Under the pieces are notes generated by a model. That model was not told where the DNA came from, ran no database searches, and saw only the letters and a list, made by a program, of their open reading frames with translations. Both the position numbers and the translations under genes were made by a program. 8,057 nucleotides of DNA from Candidatus Moraniibacteriota bacterium (GTDB lineage: Bacteria > Patescibacteriota > Minisyncoccia > Moranbacterales > GWC2-37-73): contig DOKE01000013.1 in NCBI GenBank assembly GCA_003510895.1, positions 6,888-14,944 of the forward strand. The letters run 5' to 3'. Shown here piece after piece: positions 1-6,330 of this stretch (position 1 is its first letter; the number at the start of each line of letters is the position of its first letter).

Positions 1-18
1 TCAGAAAAATTTTTCTGA
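1..18. repeat. perfect 18-bp palindrome at window edge
   Basis: TCAGAAAAA is followed immediately by its reverse complement TTTTTCTGA. As RNA it could form a 7-bp stem with an AATT loop. No T-tract follows on the plus strand, so it is not a clear terminator for that strand. The window cuts off what lies upstream, so its role (end of a preceding gene or a DNA site) cannot be decided. Confidence 0.5.
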
Positions 19-81
19 CGACCTTGTTTAATTGATGCAATAATGGATAAAATTTAATTTTGAAAGCTTTTAACTAAATGA

Positions 82-158
82 TGAGTAGTTTTGCATATAA
101 AATGAGTAGATTTAGCATAAAATGTATAGATTTGACAGGTGTTGTATAGATTTGCTAT
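82..158 (+). promoter_or_regulatory. four direct repeats ~20 bp apart, candidate operator array
   Basis: Four related units start at 82, 103, 123 and 143. They read TGAGTAGTTTTG, TGAGTAGATTTA, TGTATAGATTTG and TGTATAGATTTG. The last two are identical over 12 bases and spacing is 21, 20 and 20 bp, about two helical turns, so proteins bound to each unit would lie on the same DNA face. Units 3 and 4 cover the promoter at 132-161. The next gene encodes a MerR-like DNA-binding domain, so this is probably the site of autorepression. The repeats are seen directly; the binding protein is inferred. Confidence 0.7.
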
Positions 159-161
159 ACT
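132..161 (+). promoter_or_regulatory. sigma70-type promoter for the HATPase/DUF4325 operon
   Basis: The -35 box is TTGACA (132-137), an 18-bp spacer follows, and the -10 box is TATACT (156-161). A TG at 153-154 gives an extended -10. Transcription should start near 168, leaving a leader of about 23 nt before the ATG at 191. Both boxes lie in the repeat array, so repeat binding should compete with RNA polymerase. Confidence 0.75.
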
Positions 162-190
162 AAATCCATAACTTCTTATGATATTTTTAA

Positions 191-934
191 ATGGAACTGA
201 ATCTGGTGCCAATTAGCGAGGCGGCAAAATTATTAGGAATTTCTATCCAAACTCTTAGGCGTTGGGATATTTCAGGAAAATTATCTTCAATTAGGCGTCC
301 TGGTGGTCATCGTTATTATGATTTAAAAGATATTGAAAATTATTTTTTGAGTGCTGAGGTTTCCGCTCAAGATCTTTTTGCAGTTGCAAATTATTGGGCG
401 GCGAAAAGCGATTCATCCGAACCTAATAAATTATTTTATTGCCAAACTAGTGCAACATTTTTGGATAAACTTACTAAGTTGCAAAATAAACTAGCTGAAG
501 TTTCGGAACTAAAAAACATATTTCCTCTAATAATTGCTATGACGGGAGAAATTGGAGATAATTCATTCGCTCATAATATTGGGAATTGGCCGGATGTCCC
601 GGGGATTTTTTTTGGATACGATTTGGATAAAAAAGAAATTGTTTTGGCTGATCGCGGGAGAGGGATATTTGAAACTTTGAAAAGAGTGCGTCCGGAACTA
701 GAAGGCAATGCGGATGCTTTGAGAGTTGCTTTTACGGAAATAGTTTCCGGACGGGCTCCTGAAGCGCGCGGGAATGGATTAAAATATGTCAGAAGGATTG
801 CTAGCGTAAATGATGTGGAATTATATTATAAGACCGGAGATGCCGAATTGGAAATTGATAAGGGAGATGTTGATTTGAAAATTAAAAAATCCAATAGTTA
901 TATTCGTGGTTGCATCGCTTTGATAAAATTTTAA
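191..934 (+). CDS. MerR/IS607-like HTH fused to GHKL ATPase domain (regulator)
   Basis: This 247-residue protein has two recognisable parts. Residues 6-52 form a MerR/HTH_17-like helix-turn-helix (ISEAAKLLGIS, then TLRRWD, then RRPGGHRYY), closest in style to the DNA-binding end of IS607-type transposases and MerR regulators. Residues about 110-247 resemble a GHKL/HATPase fold, with an N-box-like E120-x2-D123-N124, a G1 box D154-R-G-R-G158 and a G2-like R193-G-N-G196 followed by a helix. No histidine-phosphotransfer region or membrane segment is seen, so it is not a sensor kinase; a cytoplasmic ATP-binding switch of the SpoIIAB/RsbW kind is more likely. The STAS-like gene begins 10 bases after its stop and is a probable partner. 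The ATG at 191 has no clear Shine-Dalgarno, but the domain begins right after it and the promoter leaves no room for an earlier start. The domain calls are firm; the partner-switching role is inferred. Confidence 0.85.
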   Translation: MELNLVPISEAAKLLGISIQTLRRWDISGKLSSIRRPGGHRYYDLKDIENYFLSAEVSAQDLFAVANYWAAKSDSSEPNKLFYCQTSATFLDKLTKLQNKLAEVSELKNIFPLIIAMTGEIGDNSFAHNIGNWPDVPGIFFGYDLDKKEIVLADRGRGIFETLKRVRPELEGNADALRVAFTEIVSGRAPEARGNGLKYVRRIASVNDVELYYKTGDAELEIDKGDVDLKIKKSNSYIRGCIALIKF

Positions 935-944
935 ATAGAAAATT

Positions 945-1241
945 ATGATTATACAATTGAAAAAATTTGGGACAACATTAGTTTCGCGACAAGCGGGGAA
1001 AGAAGCCTACGCCGCTTTTCAAGGCGCTTTGCAAGAAATAAAAAATCAAGAGTTAGTCGAGGTTGATTTTGAGGGTGTTATTGTTTTTACTCCATCTTGG
1101 GGTGACGAATTCATCACTCCATTGCAAGAAAAATTTAGTGATAGGCTTATTCTGAAAAACACTGAGAATTCTTCTGTTCAAGCTACATTAAATCTATTGG
1201 AAGATATCAGCCACAAAAAATTTATTGTTAAAAATAAATAG
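945..1241 (+). CDS. STAS-like domain protein (DUF4325 family)
   Basis: This 98-residue protein has the pattern of the STAS-like DUF4325 family. It starts with a KFGTTLVSRQ strand and turn, then a helix, then VDFEGVIVFTPSWGDEF at residues 40-56, where STAS anti-anti-sigma factors carry their central strand and phosphorylatable serine or threonine. T49 and S51 are the visible candidates. The family's function is not established, but its members often sit beside HATPase genes. Here the gap to such a gene is 10 bases, so the two are almost certainly co-transcribed and may bind each other. No signal peptide or membrane segment is present. The start codon has no strong Shine-Dalgarno, which suggests translation coupled to the upstream gene. 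A phospho-switch role is inference. Confidence 0.8.
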   Translation: MIIQLKKFGTTLVSRQAGKEAYAAFQGALQEIKNQELVEVDFEGVIVFTPSWGDEFITPLQEKFSDRLILKNTENSSVQATLNLLEDISHKKFIVKNK

Positions 1242-1252
1242 AAAAAATATCA

Positions 1253-1292
1253 CAATAATTAAATTTGCATATATGTATGAATTTAATTGTTG
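1253..1292. repeat. AT-rich inverted repeat upstream of recQ
   Basis: The left arm CAATAATTAAATT (1253-1265) pairs with the right arm AATTTAATTGTTG (1280-1292): 12 Watson-Crick pairs and one G-T pair around a 14-base centre. It ends 6 bases before the recQ ATG. No T-tract follows, so it is unlikely to be a terminator. It could be an operator or an mRNA hairpin affecting recQ translation. With this AT content some chance occurrence is possible. Confidence 0.5.
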
Positions 1293-1298
1293 AAAATA

Positions 1299-3458
1299 AT
1301 GGAAACTATTCTTAAAAAATATTTCGGGTTTGATGAGTTTCGGCCTTTGCAGAGGGAGATTATTGAAAATGTTTTGAATAAGCGGGATACTTTTGTTTTG
1401 ATGCCGACCGGAGGAGGGAAGTCGCTGTGCTATCAATTGCCGGCGCTTAAGTTTCCCGGAATCACCCTGGTTATTTCTCCGCTGATTGCGCTGATGAAAG
1501 ATCAGGTTGATTTCTTGAAAGCCAGCGGAGTGGCGGCGGAGTTTTTAAATTCTTCCTTGTCCGGCGATGAAATTCAAAGAATTCAAAAAGAAATCAAAGA
1601 AGGAAAAGTAAAAATATTATATATCGCTCCGGAACGGATGGCTTCGAATGGATTTGAAAATTTTTTGCAAAATTTGAAGCCCAGTTTGATTGCGGTGGAT
1701 GAAGCGCATTGTATTTCCGAATGGGGACACGATTTTCGTCCGGATTATCGCAACTTGAGAAGACTAAAAGATATTTTTCCCGGCGTTCCGATTATGGCGT
1801 TGACTGCGACGGCGACGGAAAAGGTGCGTCAAGATATTTTAAATCAACTGAATTTCGAAAATCCCAACATTTTTATTTCCAGTTTTAATCGGGATAATTT
1901 ATTTTTTCGCGTGATTGAGAAAAAAAATTCTTTTGAAAAACTTTTAAAATTGCTTGAAAACAGAAGAAAAGAATCAGTGATTATTTATTGTTTTTCCCGA
2001 AAAGACACAGAAAATCTTGCGCTCAATCTTCGGTCGGAGGGATTTTCCGCGCTTGCCTATCACGCCGGTTTGGATAGCGCCAAGAGAAAGAAAACGCAAG
2101 AAGATTTTATTCAGGATAAAATAAATATTATTGTGGCGACTATCGCTTTCGGAATGGGAATCGACAAGCCAGATGTGCGAATGGTTGTTCATTATACTTT
2201 TCCCAAATCACTGGAGGGATATTATCAAGAAGTCGGTCGAGCCGGTCGCGATGGTTTGCCCGCCGAGTGCGTTATGTTCTACACTTTTGCCGACGCGCGC
2301 AAACACCGATATTTTATCAATGTAATGGATGATGAGAATTTGAAACGACAAACAGAAAGAAAATTGCAAGAAGTTATGGATTATGCGGATCTGAATTCTT
2401 GCCGGAGAAGGCACATACTTTCCTATTTTGGAGAAAAATATGAAAAAGAAAATTGCGGCGGATGCGATCATTGCCTTTCTGGAAAAGAAATGTTTGATGC
2501 GACAGTTGTCGCGCAAAAAATTCTTTCGGCTATCATTCGCTGCGGTTTTCGTTTCGGAGCCGGTTATATCGTCGATATTCTAAAAGGAAAAAACAGCAAG
2601 CAAATCAGAGAAAGAGGGCATAGCAAACTTTCTGTTTATGGAATTGTGAATGATTTTTCCGAAGGACAGCTTTTTGAAATAATCAAATCGCTTATTGGCG
2701 TTCAATTGATTGAAAAAGAATCGGGGGACTATCCAATTTTACGACTTACAGGCAAAGGGAAGAAATTTTTACATAGCAAAGAGAAACTGTCATTATCCAA
2801 ACCGAAAGAAGAAGTTTTTGATGATAGGCTAAAAATTAAGGATGCTCTTGAATATGACGGAAGACTGTTTGAAAAATTGCGGGAAGTTCGAAAAAAACTC
2901 GCCGGAGAATTAAATGTTCCTCCATTTGTGGTTTTTTCCGATGTTTCCTTGCGAGAGATGGCATATTATTTTCCAATCAATGAAAATAATTTTTTGAAAA
3001 TTGCCGGAGTAGGAGAGCAAAAATTAAAAAATTTTGGAAAAATATTTTTGGATGAAATCAATAAATATGCGCGGGAAAATAATATTGAGCCGAAAGATTT
3101 TTCTATTTCTCCCAGGAAAGAGAGCGTGAAAAAGAAGAGCGGGGTAAAATCAATTAGTGGAACATATCGAATCACGCAAGAATTTTTGGAAGAAAAGATG
3201 CCCGTTGCCGCTATTGCCAAAAAACGCGCGGTAACAGAAGGCACTATAGTTGCGCATATTGAAAAAATAATTTCTTTCGGAAAAAATGTTGGCATAGAAC
3301 ATCTCAAGCCAAAACCGGAAGTTTTCAATGAAATAAAAAAAGCTTTTGACAACTGCGGACAAGGAGCGCTGAGTCCCGTATATAAATATTTGAATGAAAA
3401 GTATAGCTACGATATCATTAGGTTGGTGAGGATTTTTTTGAAAAATAAGGGCTATTGA
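1299..3458 (+). CDS. recQ: ATP-dependent DNA helicase RecQ
   Basis: RecQ is a 3'-5' DNA helicase that unwinds forks, D-loops and other recombination intermediates. This 719-residue copy looks complete. The helicase core (about 1-340) has motif 0 FGFDEFRPLQ, Walker A GGGKS (38-42), DEAH (134-137), the RecQ aromatic-rich loop EWGHDFRPDY (141-150), motif III ALTATA and motif VI Q310-x2-GRAGR (313-317). Zinc ligands C368, C386, C389 and C392 are present, followed by the RQC winged helix (about 395-500). An HRDC domain spans about 511-593. The last 100 residues form an HTH_40-like domain (about 618-719). A TTG at 1287 would add four residues, but it lies in the inverted repeat, and METILKKYFGF is a normal RecQ beginning, so ATG 1299 is preferred. 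No strong Shine-Dalgarno is seen. The stop codon overlaps the -35 box of the next gene and no terminator separates them, so some readthrough is likely. Confidence 0.97.
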   Translation: METILKKYFGFDEFRPLQREIIENVLNKRDTFVLMPTGGGKSLCYQLPALKFPGITLVISPLIALMKDQVDFLKASGVAAEFLNSSLSGDEIQRIQKEIKEGKVKILYIAPERMASNGFENFLQNLKPSLIAVDEAHCISEWGHDFRPDYRNLRRLKDIFPGVPIMALTATATEKVRQDILNQLNFENPNIFISSFNRDNLFFRVIEKKNSFEKLLKLLENRRKESVIIYCFSRKDTENLALNLRSEGFSALAYHAGLDSAKRKKTQEDFIQDKINIIVATIAFGMGIDKPDVRMVVHYTFPKSLEGYYQEVGRAGRDGLPAECVMFYTFADARKHRYFINVMDDENLKRQTERKLQEVMDYADLNSCRRRHILSYFGEKYEKENCGGCDHCLSGKEMFDATVVAQKILSAIIRCGFRFGAGYIVDILKGKNSKQIRERGHSKLSVYGIVNDFSEGQLFEIIKSLIGVQLIEKESGDYPILRLTGKGKKFLHSKEKLSLSKPKEEVFDDRLKIKDALEYDGRLFEKLREVRKKLAGELNVPPFVVFSDVSLREMAYYFPINENNFLKIAGVGEQKLKNFGKIFLDEINKYARENNIEPKDFSISPRKESVKKKSGVKSISGTYRITQEFLEEKMPVAAIAKKRAVTEGTIVAHIEKIISFGKNVGIEHLKPKPEVFNEIKKAFDNCGQGALSPVYKYLNEKYSYDIIRLVRIFLKNKGY

Positions 3459-3483
3459 CCAATGTTATATAATCCATTATAAT
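3455..3483 (+). promoter_or_regulatory. promoter for the nucleotidyltransferase/HEPN pair
   Basis: The -35 box TTGACC (3455-3460) and the -10 box TATAAT (3478-3483) are 17 bp apart. The -35 box overlaps the recQ stop codon. Transcription should begin near 3490, giving a leader of about 26 nt before ATG 3516. The -10 box is the centre of the palindrome at 3474-3485. Confidence 0.75.
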
Positions 3484-3505
3484 GGAAATATATCCAAAAT
3501 AATGG
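3474..3505. promoter_or_regulatory. paired palindromic operator-like sites over the -10 box
   Basis: CCATTATAATGG (3474-3485) is a perfect 12-bp palindrome containing the -10 box. A diverged copy, CCAAAATAATGG, lies at 3494-3505, exactly 20 bp further on and near the transcription start. Both include the exact 9-base repeat ATAATGGAA (3479-3487 and 3499-3507). Binding at either site should block RNA polymerase. The likely ligand is the winged-helix domain of the nucleotidyltransferase encoded next, which is an inference. Confidence 0.65.
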
Positions 3506-3515
3506 AATATATATT

Positions 3516-4067
3516 ATGCGTAAATTAGCCAATCTTTTATTTTCCACTTCCCAACAAAAAATCCTAGGTTTTTTAGTAGAGGATGTTGCTGAATATATGG
3601 AGAAAGAAATTGTAAAAAATACCGGAGTGAAAAAATCAGCCGTTAATTTGGCGTTGCGTGATTTGGTTGCTTGCGGGTTGATTCAAAAAAGAAAAGTCGG
3701 GCGAACCGCTCTTTTGCAAGCAGATTTTAAAAATAATGCGGTTAGGGAAATCAAAACTCTAAAAAATATATTGGAAATTCAATCTTTGGTTGAGAGGTTA
3801 AAAAAAGAAAGTTTAAAGATAATTCTTTTCGGTTCTTTTGCCAATGGCTTAAATTCAAAGGAGAGTGATATTGATTTGTTTGTTTTATCTAATAATGACA
3901 GAGCAATTAGAAAAATAATTAACAACTCAGAATTCGCGGAACGTGTGCAACTGATTGCAAAAAAACCAAGTGAAATGTTAAAAATTAATAAACATAAGCC
4001 ACTGCTATTTCAGGAAATAGAGGCTGGAAAAGTATTATGGAAAGCGGATGAAAACCAAAGAATTTGA
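3516..4067 (+). CDS. winged-helix MNT-type nucleotidyltransferase, probable antitoxin
   Basis: This 183-residue protein has an N-terminal winged helix (about 10-70: helix pair ending in SAVNLALRDLVACGLI, then a KRKVGRTALLQ wing) and a pol-beta-like minimal nucleotidyltransferase domain (about 98-175). The nucleotidyltransferase signature is G106-S107-x3-G111 followed by D118-I-D120-L. In paired MNT/HEPN systems the nucleotidyltransferase acts as antitoxin, in studied cases by adding AMP to the HEPN toxin. The third acidic residue usually expected on a later strand is not obvious: the VQLI segment (144-147) has Q145 there, so catalysis could be weakened, though the alignment is by eye. The fused DNA-binding domain suggests that it represses its own promoter through the sites at 3474-3505. 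The HEPN gene starts inside it with a 20-base overlap, so translation is coupled. A weak GGAA lies about 8 bases before the ATG. Confidence 0.85.
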   Translation: MRKLANLLFSTSQQKILGFLVEDVAEYMEKEIVKNTGVKKSAVNLALRDLVACGLIQKRKVGRTALLQADFKNNAVREIKTLKNILEIQSLVERLKKESLKIILFGSFANGLNSKESDIDLFVLSNNDRAIRKIINNSEFAERVQLIAKKPSEMLKINKHKPLLFQEIEAGKVLWKADENQRI

Positions 4068-4509
4068 AAAATGCATCGAACGGGGAAAAATTAAAATTTT
4101 TCCTAAAGCCAAGCAACTTGTTTTCAAGGAATTAGACTTGGCTAAAGAGGATTTAAAAACAGCGCGCGATAGTTTTAAAAATAAAAATTACAAGTGGAGC
4201 ACGATTCAATCTTATTATTCTATGTTTCATACTGCCCGAGCCTTGATTTATCAAAAAAGTTATCGCGAGAAAAGCCATTTTTGCTTGATGGAAGCTTTAA
4301 AATCTTTGTATATTTCTGAGCATCTTTTAGATTCTAAATTTTTAGAAGCTCTGCAACTAGGAAAGGCGCTGCGTGAAAATGCGGATTATTACGGAGATTT
4401 TGATAAACCTGGCACTGAGAGCATGTTGGCAAGCGCTAAAGATTTTTTGAAAGAATCTAAAAAAATTTTAGGACGGAAAATTATTAATCAAAAAGGTTTG
4501 CGATTATAG
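4048..4509 (+). CDS. HEPN-domain protein, probable toxin partner
   Basis: This 153-residue, all-helical protein matches the HEPN family found beside minimal nucleotidyltransferases. Recognisable pieces are the first helix LAKEDLKTARDSF (31-43), the YKWSTIQSYYSMFHTARALIY helix (48-68), and REKSH (73-77) where HEPN RNases carry the conserved Arg and His. The spacing is R-x3-H rather than the canonical R-x4-6-H of proven HEPN ribonucleases, so RNase activity is uncertain. A later RENADYY segment (109-115) is also typical of this subfamily. The gene overlaps the nucleotidyltransferase by 20 bases in another frame, the usual layout for an obligate pair. The order here is nucleotidyltransferase first, HEPN second, the reverse of the classic hepT-mntA operon. 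A strong terminator follows 12 bases after its stop. Confidence 0.85.
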   Translation: MKTKEFEKCIERGKIKIFPKAKQLVFKELDLAKEDLKTARDSFKNKNYKWSTIQSYYSMFHTARALIYQKSYREKSHFCLMEALKSLYISEHLLDSKFLEALQLGKALRENADYYGDFDKPGTESMLASAKDFLKESKKILGRKIINQKGLRL

Positions 4510-4521
4510 CTTTGAAAAAAG

Positions 4522-4566
4522 AAAAAAAGCCAGCAATCGTAAGCGGGTTGCTGGCTAGTGTTTTTT
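4522..4566. terminator. bidirectional intrinsic terminator
   Basis: AGCCAGCAA (4528-4536) pairs perfectly with TTGCTGGCT (4548-4556) around an 11-base loop. Seven A bases precede the stem and, after AGTG, six T bases (4561-4566) follow. It therefore ends the HEPN operon on the plus strand. On the minus strand the stem is followed by an unbroken U-run, ending the methyltransferase transcript. Confidence 0.9.
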
Positions 4567-4589
4567 AGCGACTTTTTTTGCTAGACTAA

Positions 4590-5354
4590 TCATTGCTTTT
4601 TAGTTGCTTTAATTAGAAAATAGCCGGGGTAGTCATATTGTGATCCCCATTCTTTTCTAATTAGATGTTTTTTTCTGATAAATAATTCCTTAATGTGGGA
4701 TATTGCGAAGTTATGTTGTTTTAAAGATTCGATATAAAAGGATATGGGATGCGACCATACTTCGGCGGAAAACATTTCCATTTCCGTGTTAAAATACAGT
4801 TGTTTGAATTTTTGGCTTTCTTTATCAAATATTTTCAGTGGACAATACTTGATCCAGTTAAACACCTCTTTTCTGGCAGGGCTTTCTATGGATTGCATAT
4901 ATGGATGAGGAATGGAGATGATAATCTCGCCATTCTTTTTTAACACCCGATAAGCTTCTTGAAGAAAGCTCCATATTTCAACTCTTGTTATATAAACAAG
5001 AACACTGATTGAAACAATATAATTAAAGAATTCTGAATCGAAAGGTAATTCTCTAATGTCACACTCTCTATATGAAATTCCAAGGGGATTTGTTGCTTCT
5101 GCTCTCTTTGCCACTTTTATACTTTCAAGATCGGCATCGCACCCAAAAACAATCCCACCTTTTAATGCTAATATCCGTGAAACATAGCCAGTTCCACAAC
5201 CGGCATCAAGAATTTTTTTGTTGGCAGTGCTATTCAAAAGAGCAATAGCTTCCGGTCTTCCGATAAAATCTCCTAATACTTGAGGCTTGTTTCTTCTCCA
5301 GAATGACGTGTTTATTTCAAAAAAATAACTTGGATGAGTTGCTGGTTTTTTCAT
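4590..5354 (-). CDS. class I SAM-dependent methyltransferase
   Basis: This 254-residue cytoplasmic protein is a Methyltransf_11-type enzyme that transfers a methyl group from S-adenosylmethionine. Motif I is ILDAGCGTGY (48-57), the acidic end of strand 2 is GCDAD (71-75), the adenine-contacting segment is ECDIREL (97-103), and strand 4 is NYIVSISVL (111-119). After YRVLKKNGEIIISIPHPYM comes a C-terminal region of about 100 residues, rich in aromatic and charged residues, that probably sets the substrate, which cannot be named. No DNA- or rRNA-methylase motif such as NPPY is seen. The frame is open up to 5525, but the start at 5354 is preferred: AAAGGGGG lies 5 bases upstream, and the minus-strand promoter at 5435-5407 lies inside the longer frame. 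The gene is divergent from a TrmB-type regulator, which may control it. Confidence 0.88.
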   Translation of the reverse strand: MKKPATHPSYFFEINTSFWRRNKPQVLGDFIGRPEAIALLNSTANKKILDAGCGTGYVSRILALKGGIVFGCDADLESIKVAKRAEATNPLGISYRECDIRELPFDSEFFNYIVSISVLVYITRVEIWSFLQEAYRVLKKNGEIIISIPHPYMQSIESPARKEVFNWIKYCPLKIFDKESQKFKQLYFNTEMEMFSAEVWSHPISFYIESLKQHNFAISHIKELFIRKKHLIRKEWGSQYDYPGYFLIKATKKQ

Positions 5355-5406
5355 GGTATCCCCCTTTATTTTTTCGGTAAGATGGTTAGTTGTTAAAGAA
5401 CTTATT

Positions 5407-5435
5407 ACTATAGTGACTATGATATTTATTGTCAA
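5407..5435 (-). promoter_or_regulatory. promoter of the methyltransferase gene
   Basis: On the minus strand TTGACA (5435-5430) and TATAGT (5412-5407) are separated by 17 bp. Transcription would start near 5400, leaving a leader of about 45 nt that contains the GGGGG ribosome binding site at 5364-5360. This supports the start codon at 5354. An 11-base palindrome, ATAGTGACTAT (5410-5420, one unpaired centre base), overlaps the -10 box and could be an operator. Confidence 0.75.
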
Positions 5436-5470
5436 AACATATTGAATAAAGCTATTAAAATTTAGATATG

Positions 5471-5501
5471 TTGACTTATTTAAGGGATAATATAGTATAT
5501 A
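5471..5501 (+). promoter_or_regulatory. possible promoter of the TrmB-type regulator
   Basis: TTGACT (5471-5476) is followed after 19 bp by TATATA (5496-5501). The spacer is longer than ideal, and TATAGT at 5491 is an alternative with too short a spacer (14 bp). Some promoter must lie here because the regulator is transcribed away from its upstream neighbour. The exact boxes are uncertain. Confidence 0.4.
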
Positions 5502-5505
5502 AGTA

Positions 5506-5522
5506 ACGACTAAAATAGTCGT
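5506..5522. promoter_or_regulatory. 17-bp perfect inverted repeat, candidate regulator operator
   Basis: ACGACTA (5506-5512), a 3-base AAA centre and TAGTCGT (5516-5522) form a perfect inverted repeat. It lies at the likely transcription start of the regulator, 17 bases before its ATG. This length and symmetry suit a dimeric winged-helix repressor. The half-site GACTA also occurs in the palindrome over the methyltransferase -10 box (5410-5420), so one protein may control both genes. Confidence 0.65.
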
Positions 5523-5539
5523 CATTAAGTTTTATTTGT

Positions 5540-6280
5540 ATGAGAATAAGAGAAAATTTAAAAAAGTTGGACTTGGGAGAAAAGGAGATTGAGATATATC
5601 TTGCTATTCTTAAATTAAAACAGGCTACTATTACCAAAATAGCTAAACTGGCTGAAATAAAGAGAACTTCCGCTTATCATTGTTTGGAAAATTTAATCAA
5701 AAAAGGATTAATATTTAAAACTGATAAAAATGGAAGAAATTATTATGGAGCGGAAGACCCTAAAGAAAGTCTCAATAACTTATTGAATGAAAAAAAAGAA
5801 ATTGTGATGTCTTTAATCCCTGAAATGAAAGAAATATATGGACAGTCCTCAAACATTCCGGAAATAAAAATTTATAAAAATCAAATAGGTCTTCGAAAAA
5901 TGTTTGAAGACTTGTTATTATGCAAGGAAAAAATAAATCGGTATTATTTGTCTGGTTTTTTATTGGAGGATATCTTGGGAAAAGAATTTATTGATGATTT
6001 TGTAATAAAGAGAATAAAAAAGGGAATTAGAAGTTTTTCTTTGCGATCATTCACATATAAACCGGAAAGGGAAAAGGGAGAAATACATTCTAAGCAGCTT
6101 AGAGAAGTAAAATTTGTTCCGGAAAATATTAATATTAAACCATATATGGTGATTTATGACGATAAGGTCGTGGTGATTTCAACTATGGAGGAAAAATTTG
6201 GATTTGTTATTCAGTCTAAGGAATATGCTGATGCGCAAAAAGAGATTTTTGATATGATTTGGAATAATGTGGCGATTTAG
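5540..6280 (+). CDS. TrmB-family transcriptional regulator
   Basis: This 246-residue protein has an N-terminal winged helix typical of TrmB (about 8-72). LGEKEIEIYLAILKLKQAT is followed by a recognition helix KRTSAYHCLENLIKKGLI and a wing ending in YYGAEDP. A short helical linker (about 75-100) leads to a larger C-terminal domain (about 105-246) such as TrmB proteins use to sense ligands; no ligand can be named. Family members are mostly sugar-responsive repressors or activators in archaea, but relatives are common in other microbes. It is divergent from the methyltransferase, with palindromic sites in between, so it probably controls that gene and itself. ATG 5540 lacks a clear Shine-Dalgarno, but TrmB domains normally start within about ten residues of the N-terminus, as here. 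Confidence 0.85.
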   Translation: MRIRENLKKLDLGEKEIEIYLAILKLKQATITKIAKLAEIKRTSAYHCLENLIKKGLIFKTDKNGRNYYGAEDPKESLNNLLNEKKEIVMSLIPEMKEIYGQSSNIPEIKIYKNQIGLRKMFEDLLLCKEKINRYYLSGFLLEDILGKEFIDDFVIKRIKKGIRSFSLRSFTYKPEREKGEIHSKQLREVKFVPENINIKPYMVIYDDKVVVISTMEEKFGFVIQSKEYADAQKEIFDMIWNNVAI

Positions 6281-6330
6281 ATTAAATAATCTTTATGCAA
6301 AAGTATCACAAAATTGGCGGGGAAAAGGGG

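Noticed and set aside
82..158. CRISPR array or plasmid iterons
   Set aside because: The units are about 12 bases with 8-base gaps, diverged and only four, and they overlap a promoter. No cas or replication initiator gene is nearby.
191..352. IS607-type transposase because of the N-terminal HTH
   Set aside because: The serine recombinase catalytic domain is missing; the rest of the protein is a GHKL ATPase domain.
2208..3362. Several antisense open frames inside recQ
   Set aside because: They lack ribosome binding sites and known motifs, and they overlap the strongly conserved recQ helicase, RQC, HRDC and C-terminal regions.
5355..5525. Methyltransferase extended 57 residues upstream with a hydrophobic, membrane-like N-terminus
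   Set aside because: The minus-strand promoter TTGACA-N17-TATAGT lies inside this stretch, and a good ribosome binding site precedes the ATG at 5354. The hydrophobic character comes from translating AT-rich promoter DNA.
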